A stretch of 41,761 bases of DNA from a virus: positions 1-41,761 of IMG/VR virus record IMGVR_UViG_3300017759_000017, one strand, 5' to 3'. Below are positions 6,536 through 11,916 of this stretch, in pieces. The stretch's first letter is position 1. Every line of letters begins with the position of its first letter. The notes under the pieces were generated by a model that was not told the origin of the DNA, made no database searches, and saw nothing but the letters and a program-made list of their open reading frames with translations. The position numbers and the translations under genes were made by a program.

Positions 6536-6858
6536 GAGCCATACCTCCTCATATAAAACTTTTCTCTGGCTTTTTCTATTGAGGTCGTATCATAATACTC
6601 TTCTAGCCACTCATCAGTCGCTGAGACTATTTGCCCATTGCTGACTATATCTTTTACATAGGTGTCACCATACTCCCATGAACCATAGGTGAAAGGTGAG
6701 CTACAGGCAGTGTACCATCTTGAGTATTGGTTCTTATTCTCACCCTCTTTTGACTGATAGGTTTTAAGTATTGCCCAAGTCCAATCAGTTCTTGGGTCAT
6801 GAAAAGTTGCATAAGGTTTATCAACTTTAACAGTCTTACCAAATTTATTTTTTGCCAT
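6532..6858 (-). CDS. hypothetical protein, 108 aa
   Basis: The start at 6858 (MAKNKFGKTVKVDKPYATF) follows AAAGGAC with 8 bases spacing and is preferred to an ATG 8 codons upstream. The protein is rich in Trp and Tyr (DWTWAILKTYQSKEGENKNQYSRWYTACSSPFTYGSWEYGDTYV), suggesting a compact beta fold, with a helical C-terminus. No recognisable family. It overlaps the preceding gene by 14 bases. Confidence 0.7.
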   Translation of the reverse strand: MAKNKFGKTVKVDKPYATFHDPRTDWTWAILKTYQSKEGENKNQYSRWYTACSSPFTYGSWEYGDTYVKDIVSNGQIVSATDEWLEEYYDTTSIEKAREKFYMRRYGS

Positions 6859-6988
6859 ATTTTTTAGTCCTTTCTTTATCAAAATATTTATTTAGTTGTT
6901 TGTTAAAACTATCCAACACTATATTGGATAGTTCTTTACAAGCATCAGGGTGTAAGTCCTGAGTGCTACATATTACAAGTCTACTCAT
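6845..6988 (-). CDS. hypothetical protein, 47 aa
   Basis: I choose the start at 6988 (MSRLVICSTQDLHPDACKELSNIV) because it overlaps the upstream stop by 8 bases, the common pattern in this array. A longer in-frame version to 7057 would lie inside the upstream gene. The C-terminus is basic (NKYFDKERTKKYGKK). No family recognised. Confidence 0.55.
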   Translation of the reverse strand: MSRLVICSTQDLHPDACKELSNIVLDSFNKQLNKYFDKERTKKYGKK

Positions 6989-7157
6989 CACTGTAGCCAC
7001 ACTTGTTAAGTATGTATTGCCTAGCAATAGGTTTTGCTTGTTCACCAAATGCACCACTTACTTGGGTGATAAGGTCTTGCATAGACCAACCCCTAATCTT
7101 AGGGTCAGCTTTGCCTTGAGCCATAAGTGACTCAATATATTCGTGTATTTGTTGCAT
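6981..7157 (-). CDS. hypothetical protein, 58 aa
   Basis: Starts MQQIHEYIESLMAQGKADPKIRGWSMQDLITQVSGAFGEQ. The ATG is preceded by AAAGGAG seven bases away, which is strong support. Helical, with one Cys near the end. It overlaps the following gene by 8 bases. Unknown function. Confidence 0.65.
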   Translation of the reverse strand: MQQIHEYIESLMAQGKADPKIRGWSMQDLITQVSGAFGEQAKPIARQYILNKCGYSDE

Positions 7158-7178
7158 GTTGCAACTCCTTTCGTGTTA

Positions 7179-7319
7179 TTAATTACTAAGTTCTTGCATT
7201 TTTTCTGCAAAGTTTTCCCAATCTTTGGTCAACTTGTGTTTATGCACTGGACACTCTATGTGTTGGATTACTTTCCAACTAAAATCTGCCCAAGCACTAG
7301 CTATAAGTCTTTTATCCAT
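7179..7319 (-). CDS. hypothetical protein, 46 aa
   Basis: Starts MDKRLIASAWADFSWKVIQHIECPVHKHKL. GAAAGGAAAA precedes the ATG. Has a Cys and three His close together (HIECPVHKHK), a possible metal site. It is the first gene after hairpin copy 1, which lies in its leader. No family recognised. Confidence 0.6.
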   Translation of the reverse strand: MDKRLIASAWADFSWKVIQHIECPVHKHKLTKDWENFAEKMQELSN

Positions 7320-7352
7320 GACATTTTCCTTTCTCTTGTGTTAATGTAAAAT

Positions 7353-7391
7353 AAATAATATATAATACACAAGTATTATTATATATTATTT
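7353..7391 (-). repeat. bulged hairpin, copy 1 of 4
   Basis: Arms 7353-7368 and 7373-7391 pair over about 16 bp, with loop ACAA on the plus strand and a three-base bulge (7378-7380) between the inner 5 bp and the outer stem. The structure fills the gap between the stop of one leftward gene (7394) and the next start (7319), so it lies in the mRNA. The same structure recurs at about 8319, 8855 and 10214. Confidence 0.75.
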
Positions 7392-7393
7392 TT

Positions 7394-7753
7394 TTAGTAC
7401 CAATTATATGGTTCGTTATCTTGTCTCTGCTCTTGCCTATGCTCTTGGATATCTTCTTCCAATAACTCATAGAGTTTATCTAGCACATATTCATTTAGTT
7501 GTTCTGACTCTTCCATAGTTAAGTCAATGCTAAACCTGTGCCAAATCTTTTGATGTATAGACTCAAAGTGGTGGTCTAAAAAAGTATTATCTTCTGCGAC
7601 TTCTTCAAAGTTAAACTTTGTAATCCTCTCAGATTTTTTTAATGTGTCATTCCAATATAAGGCATTACACATAACCTTTTGATACTCCTCTTCAATTCTG
7701 AAATCTATTTCAGAGTATATTTTTTCTTGCATTTTTAAATGTTGATTTGACAT
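7394..7753 (-). CDS. hypothetical protein, 119 aa, acidic, helical
   Basis: The ATG at 7753 (MSNQHLKMQEKIYSEIDF) has AAAGGAG seven bases before it and is better than the TTG two codons upstream. The protein is largely alpha-helical and acidic, with a charged C-terminal run (EEDIQEHRQEQRQDNE). No recognised domain. Its stop lies 3 bases from hairpin copy 1. Confidence 0.7.
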   Translation of the reverse strand: MSNQHLKMQEKIYSEIDFRIEEEYQKVMCNALYWNDTLKKSERITKFNFEEVAEDNTFLDHHFESIHQKIWHRFSIDLTMEESEQLNEYVLDKLYELLEEDIQEHRQEQRQDNEPYNWY

Positions 7754-7774
7754 AGTCAAACTCCTTTCTTTTTG

Positions 7775-8149
7775 TTATGCCACATAATATATCTGGCTTG
7801 TTACCCTACCAACAAAATGTCTTTTTGAAAGTAGAACTTGTTTAGCTTTAGCTAATGGTTTCCTAGAGGTTGCATCAACAAAGCTACTGTACTTATAAGG
7901 ATTATAAGTAGCTACCTTGATAGGAAAGTTAGGTTCAAACTCACTCTCCCAAGTGCCTACAACATAGGCATGTACATTCTTTTTCTTTTCTCGCAACACT
8001 CTTTGTCTGCCTTTCTCTGACACTTTAAACTGTGCATTAAGTAATGGCACACAGTTACTGTGTTTAATTACTTTGCCATAGTTCTCTTTCTCAAGAGAAA
8101 CAATAGAATAACAGTTCTTATGTAGGTTGTAGTAAACTTTAACTCTCAT
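7775..8149 (-). CDS. conserved phage hypothetical protein, 124 aa, basic
   Basis: Starts MRVKVYYNLHKNCYSIVSLE. The segment FKVSEKGRQRVLREKKKNVHAYVVGTW resembles a conserved protein found in cyanophages and pelagiphages (from memory), always of unknown function. It is basic and may bind nucleic acid. It shares one base with the upstream gene, so translation is coupled. Confidence 0.75.
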   Translation of the reverse strand: MRVKVYYNLHKNCYSIVSLEKENYGKVIKHSNCVPLLNAQFKVSEKGRQRVLREKKKNVHAYVVGTWESEFEPNFPIKVATYNPYKYSSFVDATSRKPLAKAKQVLLSKRHFVGRVTSQIYYVA

Positions 8150-8292
8150 TATTCTATTACCTCCAAAAGTTTTTCCAAAGGTGAACCTTTGAATTGTTTA
8201 GAAGTAATAGTTTCCATTGGAAGTCCTTTGTAAACAAGAGCCTTCAAATGTTTGTGTTGACTACTTGTCAACTGTATGTGTTTGTATATCAT
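8149..8292 (-). CDS. hypothetical protein, 47 aa
   Basis: Starts MIYKHIQLTSSQHKHLKALVYKGLPMETITSKQFKG. Preceded by ATAGGAG at good spacing. A short basic helical protein whose stop shares a base with the start of the next gene. It is the first gene after hairpin copy 2. No family recognised. Confidence 0.6.
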   Translation of the reverse strand: MIYKHIQLTSSQHKHLKALVYKGLPMETITSKQFKGSPLEKLLEVIE

Positions 8293-8318
8293 AATATCTC
8301 CTATGATTTCGTTAAAAT

Positions 8319-8357
8319 AAAATATATATAATACATAAGTATTATTATATATATTTT
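8319..8357 (-). repeat. bulged hairpin, copy 2 of 4
   Basis: Arms 8319-8334 and 8339-8357, loop ATAA on the plus strand, with a three-base bulge (8344-8346) at the same place as in copy 1. It sits in the 145-base gap between leftward genes ending at 8438 and starting at 8292. A run of eight T follows on the plus strand but not on the transcribed minus strand, so it is not a good leftward terminator. Confidence 0.75.
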
Positions 8358-8372
8358 TTTTACTGTCACTGA

Positions 8373-8406
8373 CATGCTACATGAAAGGAAGGAATCATGC
8401 AACATG
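8373..8406. promoter_or_regulatory. pair of CATG-N3-CATG palindromes, possible operator
   Basis: CATGCTACATG (8373-8383) and CATGCAACATG (8396-8406) are two near-identical palindromic sites 23 bases apart, about two helical turns. They lie in a non-coding gap, just upstream of hairpin copy 2 with respect to leftward transcription. The spacing suggests paired binding of a dimeric regulator. No matching regulator gene is identified. Confidence 0.35.
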
Positions 8407-8437
8407 TTTCGTCTATCTTTAAGACTCTTCAGAGTGA

Positions 8438-8812
8438 CTAACTTTGAACATCAAGCCTTACTTTCGTAAAGTCTTTATTGGTAAAGAAACCAAAGAAACC
8501 AGTAAACTTGTCTACTAATTGTCTCAATGAAAGTTTATCATTGACTCTAACTTCATCAATAACTTTCTTGCCTTGAGTTTGCACTAATACTTCTTGAGCA
8601 TTAGAACAACTATCTTGCACAAGAATCTCAGTCCCTTGTATATCTGCAATCATCTTATGAGTTGATGATGCTGACATGTCAAAGGGTGAGCAAGTTACTT
8701 TAAGTTTACCATAGGTAAAAACTATATTGCCATTATCATTCGTTGTAATTAATGGTGTTTCTGAGTAGATTTTATTTTTTGCTACTCGCAAAATTAAGTT
8801 GTCAGTTGCCAT
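8438..8812 (-). CDS. hypothetical protein, 124 aa
   Basis: Starts MATDNLILRVAKNKIYSETPLITT. Mainly beta-like in the first half, with two Cys (TCSPFD, DSCSN), and a Phe-rich stretch near the end (KFTGFFGFFTNKDF). The ATG follows AAAGGAT. It stands alone between hairpin copies 2 and 3, so its mRNA segment could be separated by processing at both ends. No family recognised. Confidence 0.75.
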   Translation of the reverse strand: MATDNLILRVAKNKIYSETPLITTNDNGNIVFTYGKLKVTCSPFDMSASSTHKMIADIQGTEILVQDSCSNAQEVLVQTQGKKVIDEVRVNDKLSLRQLVDKFTGFFGFFTNKDFTKVRLDVQS

Positions 8813-8854
8813 GTTATTATCCTTTCATGGTGGTTAATGTTTAATATAATAAAT

Positions 8855-8887
8855 AAATATATATTACACAAGTAATAATATATATTT
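8855..8887 (-). repeat. bulged hairpin, copy 3 of 4
   Basis: Arms 8855-8867 and 8872-8887, loop ACAA, again with a three-base bulge (8877-8879). In the inner stem one pair is swapped relative to the other copies (ATTAC/GTAAT here, AATAC/GTATT elsewhere), so pairing is kept by a compensatory change. It lies between the leftward gene ending at 8892 and the start at 8812. Confidence 0.75.
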
Positions 8888-8891
8888 TTTA

Positions 8892-9623
8892 TTAATGTTG
8901 GTAAATCGCAACACTTTTCGCATTGAGATTTGAACCACTACAAAGAACACAAGTTTCACATGTAGCTCGTCTTCCAGCCTCTTTAGAGGCAGGGCAAAGC
9001 ACTTCTTTTGTCTTGTCAAGCACTTCGTCTTTCTGCATAACTCTAAAGGTTCGTAGTCCTTTAGACCAGAATTTCTTTGACTCTTCGTAAGAGTCTGCAC
9101 TCATCATGCTGATATCACTTCTTACATCACAACTACTGTTGTGAGATTGATGTGTATAGCTTGTATGTTTCTTAGCTTTGGATAGTAAACTATCCCAGAT
9201 GTAGCTAGGTACTGCACTAGGGTCACCATAAGTACCAAGTCTTACGACTTGATTATCGCCTAAACTTTGTATGTCTTTGTGGTTGTTAACCACTGGATAA
9301 GCACCTTTCATTAATTGTTTATAAACAATTAAAACACCTTGGGCTAGATTGACATAGCAAGTTCTGCCTTTAGCTTGTTTTCTATCTGGTTCAGTAGTAA
9401 CTGAACCTCTATGCTTACAACTACCACAAATTGAGTAGTCCTCGCCAGTTTTACTGGCAAGTCTTGGGTCTATATCACTTCGTATGATATAGGTTTGTGC
9501 CATGTTACCAGTCTTTTTGTTCAAACTTTGTGGTAAATATACCACACTTATTGACTTGCCATCTATCAAGGATTTACCTTGATAAATGACAAAACCTTTA
9601 GGTTTTTTGTTATTATTCAGCAT
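8892..9623 (-). CDS. DUF7227-like Cys-rich phage protein, 243 aa
   Basis: The ATG at 9623 (MLNNNKKPKGFVIYQGKSLIDGK) follows AAGGAT and is preferred to a TTG two codons earlier. Two cysteine groups are visible: CGSCKHRG near residue 67 with a Cys in RTCYVN, and CETCVLCSG near the C-terminus. VRLGTYGDPSAVP and YTHQSHN are typical of a family I recall as DUF7227, common in phages of Proteobacteria and of unknown function. Conserved Cys, Asp and His suggest a metal site, possibly Fe-S or zinc. It is the largest leftward gene apart from the primase-helicase. Confidence 0.75.
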   Translation of the reverse strand: MLNNNKKPKGFVIYQGKSLIDGKSISVVYLPQSLNKKTGNMAQTYIIRSDIDPRLASKTGEDYSICGSCKHRGSVTTEPDRKQAKGRTCYVNLAQGVLIVYKQLMKGAYPVVNNHKDIQSLGDNQVVRLGTYGDPSAVPSYIWDSLLSKAKKHTSYTHQSHNSSCDVRSDISMMSADSYEESKKFWSKGLRTFRVMQKDEVLDKTKEVLCPASKEAGRRATCETCVLCSGSNLNAKSVAIYQH

Positions 9624-9876
9624 GTTCAATCCTTATCTTTTTAATATTTGATGCGAAATCACTATTAGAAAGCTCATAAGCCTTGCTTTGTATTTCATGA
9701 TTTGTTTGTTTATACAAATCTTTGTAGTAATCTTCCAATTCCCAACCAAATTTCTCAAGTCTTTCACCAACTTCGTTGGTTAATTTATCTATATGTTCCA
9801 AATCTTTTTGGATAACTTCTAGTCTTTCATCAAAGCCATCTGGCAATGTTGTTTGTAAAACAATTTTATGTGTCAT
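9613..9876 (-). CDS. hypothetical protein, 87 aa, helical
   Basis: The ATG at 9876 (MTHKIVLQTTLPDGF) has AAAGGAC before it; an in-frame extension to 9924 would run through a hairpin and is rejected. Long amphipathic helices (LEVIQKDLEHIDKLTNEVGERLEKFGWELEDYYKDL) suggest a coiled coil. It overlaps the DUF7227-like gene by 11 bases. Unknown function. Confidence 0.65.
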   Translation of the reverse strand: MTHKIVLQTTLPDGFDERLEVIQKDLEHIDKLTNEVGERLEKFGWELEDYYKDLYKQTNHEIQSKAYELSNSDFASNIKKIRIEHAE

Positions 9877-9910
9877 GTTAAGTCCTTTCTGTAAGTTGTT
9901 GTAATATATC

Positions 9911-9938
9911 ACTACTACTTCCAAAAGAAGTAAGTAGT
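9911..9938 (-). repeat. hairpin with single-base bulge in leader
   Basis: ACTACTACTTC (9911-9921) pairs with GAAGT-A-AGTAGT (9927-9938), loop CAAAA, with one bulged A: an 11-bp stem. It is unrelated in sequence to the four-copy hairpin but lies in the same kind of place, the gap between leftward genes (9877-9957). Confidence 0.55.
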
Positions 9939-9957
9939 AGTTATATATAATAAGTTG

Positions 9958-10170
9958 TTATTTCCAGCTATTATCATATTCTATGATATTTGCTAAAGCA
10001 AAATAAACTATGGATAATAATCCATAACCAATAAAGCCTATTGCCATGATGTCTGGTGTTACACCAAGACTTGGTGCAAAGCAAAGTAAAACAAGACTTA
10101 AGAAACTTAAGACTCCACTAATTGCAGAGATTTTTAAACAAAGTTTAGATTGAAACATAAAATCTAACAT
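9958..10170 (-). CDS. small membrane protein with two transmembrane helices, 70 aa
   Basis: Starts MLDFMFQSKLCLKISAISG. Two hydrophobic segments at about residues 13-33 (ISAISGVLSFLSLVLLCFAP) and 41-62 (IMAIGFIGYGLLSIVYFALA) are joined by a short turn. Both ends should lie on the same side of the inner membrane. It is the first leftward gene after the control region, so it should be made early. A superinfection-exclusion or other membrane role is possible; a holin role is less likely for the first early gene. GAAAGGAAA precedes the start. Confidence 0.7.
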   Translation of the reverse strand: MLDFMFQSKLCLKISAISGVLSFLSLVLLCFAPSLGVTPDIMAIGFIGYGLLSIVYFALANIIEYDNSWK

Positions 10171-10200
10171 ATTTTTCCTTTCACAGTTGGTTGTTGTCTA

Positions 10201-10264
10201 AGTAGTATATAACAAAAATATATATAATACATAAGTATTATTATATATATTTTTGTATACTACT
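10201..10264 (-). repeat. bulged hairpin, copy 4 of 4, within a 64-base extended palindrome
   Basis: The core (10214-10230 with 10235-10254, loop ATAA) matches the other copies, including the three-base bulge at 10240-10242. Here a further outer stem pairs 10201-10209 with 10256-10264, giving about 27 bp in all. The right outer arm overlaps the -10 box of the leftward promoter. The structure forms most of the leader of the first leftward gene. Confidence 0.75.
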
Positions 10265-10285
10265 AAAGGTTTGGGACTTTGTCAA
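10257..10285 (-). promoter_or_regulatory. sigma-70-like leftward promoter
   Basis: On the minus strand a consensus TTGACA (10280-10285) is followed by 17 bases and TAGTAT (10257-10262, 4 of 6). Transcription would start near 10250, inside the right arm of the hairpin, and read the whole leftward arm. It lies at the head of that arm, as expected for an early promoter. Confidence 0.55.
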
Positions 10286-10358
10286 CTGCATTGAATTTAT
10301 TATATAAATTAGACTTCAAAACTTCGTTACATGCATTCGCATAGACATATCACAGACC

Positions 10359-10481
10359 TGCACACATATTAGGCACACATATGCACACATATTAGGCATA
10401 TTCGCACACATACTCGCACATATATGCACTCACACACACGAAACCTGCACAAAAATTAGGCAACTGCACAAAAATTAGGCA
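10359..10481 (+). repeat. four 17-base iterons, consensus TGCACAMAWATTAGGCA
   Basis: Copies start at 10359, 10382, 10446 and 10465. The first two read TGCACACATATTAGGCA and the last two TGCACAAAAATTAGGCA. Partial units (GCACACATA, CGCACATA) fill the gap between pairs. Within each pair the copies are 23 and 19 bases apart, near two helical turns. Iterons next to divergent promoters usually bind a replication initiator or regulator. Confidence 0.65.
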
Positions 10482-10638
10482 TATCAATGGTATTGATGAG
10501 GGGGACAGGAAAAACTAGCCACCTCTTATATATATAAAAAAGGGTACCCCCAAAAAAATACCAAATAAAACCATAATGTACTACACAATTAGTGGTGTAC
10601 AATAGGTAGTAGCCAATAACAGCAGCAACTACTACATA

Positions 10639-10673
10639 TATGGGGGGAGTTCTAAAGAATTATGGGGGGAGTT
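10639..10673 (+). repeat. direct repeat TATGGGGGGAGTT, two copies
   Basis: The 13-base unit occurs at 10639-10651 and 10661-10673, 22 bases apart, in DNA that otherwise almost lacks G-runs. AGAAT-like tails also partly match. Likely a paired protein-binding site; on the minus strand it reads as C6 tracts. Confidence 0.5.
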
Positions 10674-10678
10674 TCAGA

Positions 10679-10756
10679 ATAGTCTATACAATATTGAGCA
10701 CGAGAGATGCAATAGAGTTATATAGACTATGTATCACATATTCTAGTGATACTTTT
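10679..10756 (+). ncRNA. candidate structured RNA ending in a terminator-like hairpin
   Basis: ATAGTCTATA (10679-10688) pairs perfectly with TATAGACTAT (10721-10730), closing a 32-base loop. Directly after comes GTATCAC (10731-10737) / GTGATAC (10746-10752), a 7-bp stem followed by TTTTATTTT. Read rightward this looks like a small structured RNA with its own intrinsic terminator, or an attenuator before the late genes. No clear promoter was found just upstream, so the RNA itself is unproven. Confidence 0.35.
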
Positions 10757-10768
10757 ATTTTGTCTCCT

Positions 10769-10789
10769 CAGGGGTTACCTTTAACCCTG
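10769..10789. promoter_or_regulatory. GC-rich hairpin with one bulged G
   Basis: CAGGG (10769-10773) pairs with CCCTG (10785-10789) and TTA (10775-10777) with TAA (10782-10784), leaving G10774 bulged and a CCTT loop. It is one of the most GC-rich spots in the control region. No T-tract follows on either strand, so it is more likely an RNA element or operator than a terminator. Confidence 0.35.
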
Positions 10790-10802
10790 GAAAACTTAGT
10801 AG

Positions 10803-10820
10803 AAGTATAGCATACTTTTT
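10803..10820 (+). terminator. weak AT-rich hairpin followed by T-run
   Basis: AAGTAT-AGC-ATACTT (10803-10817) is followed by TTT. The stem is short and AT-rich, so termination would be weak. It lies about 45 bases upstream of the rightward -10 box and may also act as an operator. Confidence 0.3.
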
Positions 10821-10864
10821 TAATTCTGGCAAGTTATTTTTTAATTTGTTTATAATTTAAACTA

Positions 10865-10873
10865 TGTTATAAT
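10865..10873 (+). promoter_or_regulatory. extended -10 promoter for the rightward arm
   Basis: TGT-TATAAT (10865-10873) is a full extended -10 element; a poor TTGTTT lies 16 bases before the hexamer. Only 7 bases separate TATAAT from the ATG of the terminase small subunit, so the transcript should start at or next to the A of that ATG. Confidence 0.6.
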
Positions 10874-10880
10874 ACAAACT

Positions 10881-11576
10881 ATGAAAAAAGATAAACATCT
10901 TCTATATGCTCACTTAGATGATAGAGGTTTACGTGACCTTATAAAAGAATTAGCATCATATCGTAAGAAACCTAATGCAGGTAGGGACTTAATTGAGATG
11001 AGACGTGAGTATATGCGAAGATGTGAAGAAAGGAAACTAAATATGGCTGAGAAAAAAGCTAAGAAATTACCTGAAGGACAAAAAGTTGAGATGCTCCAAA
11101 GAGCACAGAAGAAATATAACTCTTTTGCAAAAAATACTTTACCTAGTGGGTTGTCTCCTATGCAGGAAAAGTTTTGTTTGGAGTACATTGCAACAGGTGA
11201 CACCTTAACTGCATGGAAAGCAGCAGGATATAAAGACTGTAGGACTGAGGCAGATACTCGTGCAGAAAGTAAAAGACTTTTAAAGAATGATAAGATTGAA
11301 GAAAGATGTAATCAGATTAGAGAAGATGCAATAAAAGATGTAGGTCTTAATATTAATGAAGTTGTAAAGAAGTTTATGAAAGTTTATGACAGAGGTATGG
11401 AAGAAAATGATTTAACAAACTCTAATAGAGCAATGGAGTTTATTGGTAAGCACATGGGTATGTTAATTGAACGACAAGAAATTAAACAAGAGGTAACTAA
11501 CAAATCTCCTGAAGAATTAGAAAGAGAGATTAAGCATTACGAAAATGTTGTTAAACTTGAAAGTGGTAATAACTAA
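10881..11576 (+). CDS. terS: terminase small subunit
   Basis: The central region (LSPMQEKFCLEYIATGDTLTAWKAAGYKD, about residues 91-119) is the N-terminal helix-turn-helix of the Terminase_2 / XtmA-type small subunits that bind the packaging site. It is followed by the usual helical tail (RLLKNDKIEERCNQIREDAIKDVGLNINEVVKKF). About 90 extra N-terminal residues are very basic and could aid DNA binding. No Shine-Dalgarno sequence precedes the ATG, which lies 7 bases after an extended -10 box, suggesting a leaderless mRNA. It is the first late gene, two small genes before the large subunit. Confidence 0.85.
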   Translation: MKKDKHLLYAHLDDRGLRDLIKELASYRKKPNAGRDLIEMRREYMRRCEERKLNMAEKKAKKLPEGQKVEMLQRAQKKYNSFAKNTLPSGLSPMQEKFCLEYIATGDTLTAWKAAGYKDCRTEADTRAESKRLLKNDKIEERCNQIREDAIKDVGLNINEVVKKFMKVYDRGMEENDLTNSNRAMEFIGKHMGMLIERQEIKQEVTNKSPEELEREIKHYENVVKLESGNN

Positions 11577-11601
11577 AATTAATTTATATCTATTTTATAT
11601 A

Positions 11602-11781
11602 ATGGTAGGTATATTATTTAGTTGGCTTATATATATATTTAGTATGGCAGTTTGGAATACATTTTGTAGAGGTTGTCCTGCTACTTGGTATGTAACTAAT
11701 GTTCAACCTTTACTTCCTAAAATTAAACCTAAAATTATTATTGAAGAAGATGAAGAAGATTGGGAAGACAGTGAATTTTAA
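11602..11781 (+). CDS. small single-pass membrane protein, 59 aa
   Basis: From the ATG at 11602 the product begins MVGILFSWLIYIFSMAVW, a single transmembrane helix, then two Cys (FCRGCPATW) and a very acidic tail (EEDEEDWEDSEF). The frame is open back to 11545 inside the terminase gene, and no start has a good ribosome binding site, so the N-terminus is uncertain. A membrane protein between the two terminase subunits is unusual; it could be a lysis protein, but one helix with an acidic tail is not enough to say so. Confidence 0.5.
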   Translation: MVGILFSWLIYIFSMAVWNTFCRGCPATWYVTNVQPLLPKIKPKIIIEEDEEDWEDSEF

Positions 11782-11916
11782 ATGGCATATAATCACTACC
11801 ACAATAAATACTATAATAAACAAATTAAACCTAAACAGTATAAAAGTCCAGTTGTTATGTGGTCTTCTGAATTGGTTCGTAACGAAGAGGGTGAAGAAAG
11901 TTATCAAAAAAAGTGA
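11782..11916 (+). CDS. hypothetical protein, 44 aa, basic and Tyr/Asn-rich
   Basis: The ATG immediately follows the previous stop. Starts MAYNHYHNKYYNKQIKPKQYKSPVVMWSSEL; the stop overlaps the GTG of the terminase large subunit as GTGA. Translation is thus coupled on both sides. No recognised motif; a larger frame in another phase (11699-11923) is less consistent with this layout. Confidence 0.5.
   Translation: MAYNHYHNKYYNKQIKPKQYKSPVVMWSSELVRNEEGEESYQKK

Larger units (their letters stand above)
10286..10880. other. divergent control region without genes, candidate origin
   Basis: This stretch between the two arms has no credible reading frame. It contains CA-rich DNA with four iterons, a short hairpin right after them (ATCAAT-GGT-ATTGAT, 10483-10497), two G6 boxes, several hairpins and the rightward promoter, each listed separately where it can be bounded. 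The combination is what one expects of a phage origin and transcription switch, but no origin protein site is recognised. Confidence 0.5.

Noticed and set aside
8319-8365. Hairpin copy 2 plus T8 as a rightward terminator
   Set aside because: No rightward transcript is expected there; the T-run is on the non-transcribed side and the structure recurs without such a run at other sites.
10359-10481. CRISPR array
   Set aside because: The 17-base repeats are too short, spacing is irregular, and partial units fill the gaps; iterons fit better.
10541-10555. GGGTACCCCC between A-runs as a terminator
   Set aside because: The palindrome GGGTACCC leaves no room for a hairpin loop.
10171-10880. Possible tRNA or protein gene in the control region
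   Set aside because: No cloverleaf, no TTCRA-type T-loop and no credible frame; the hairpins do not form a tRNA.
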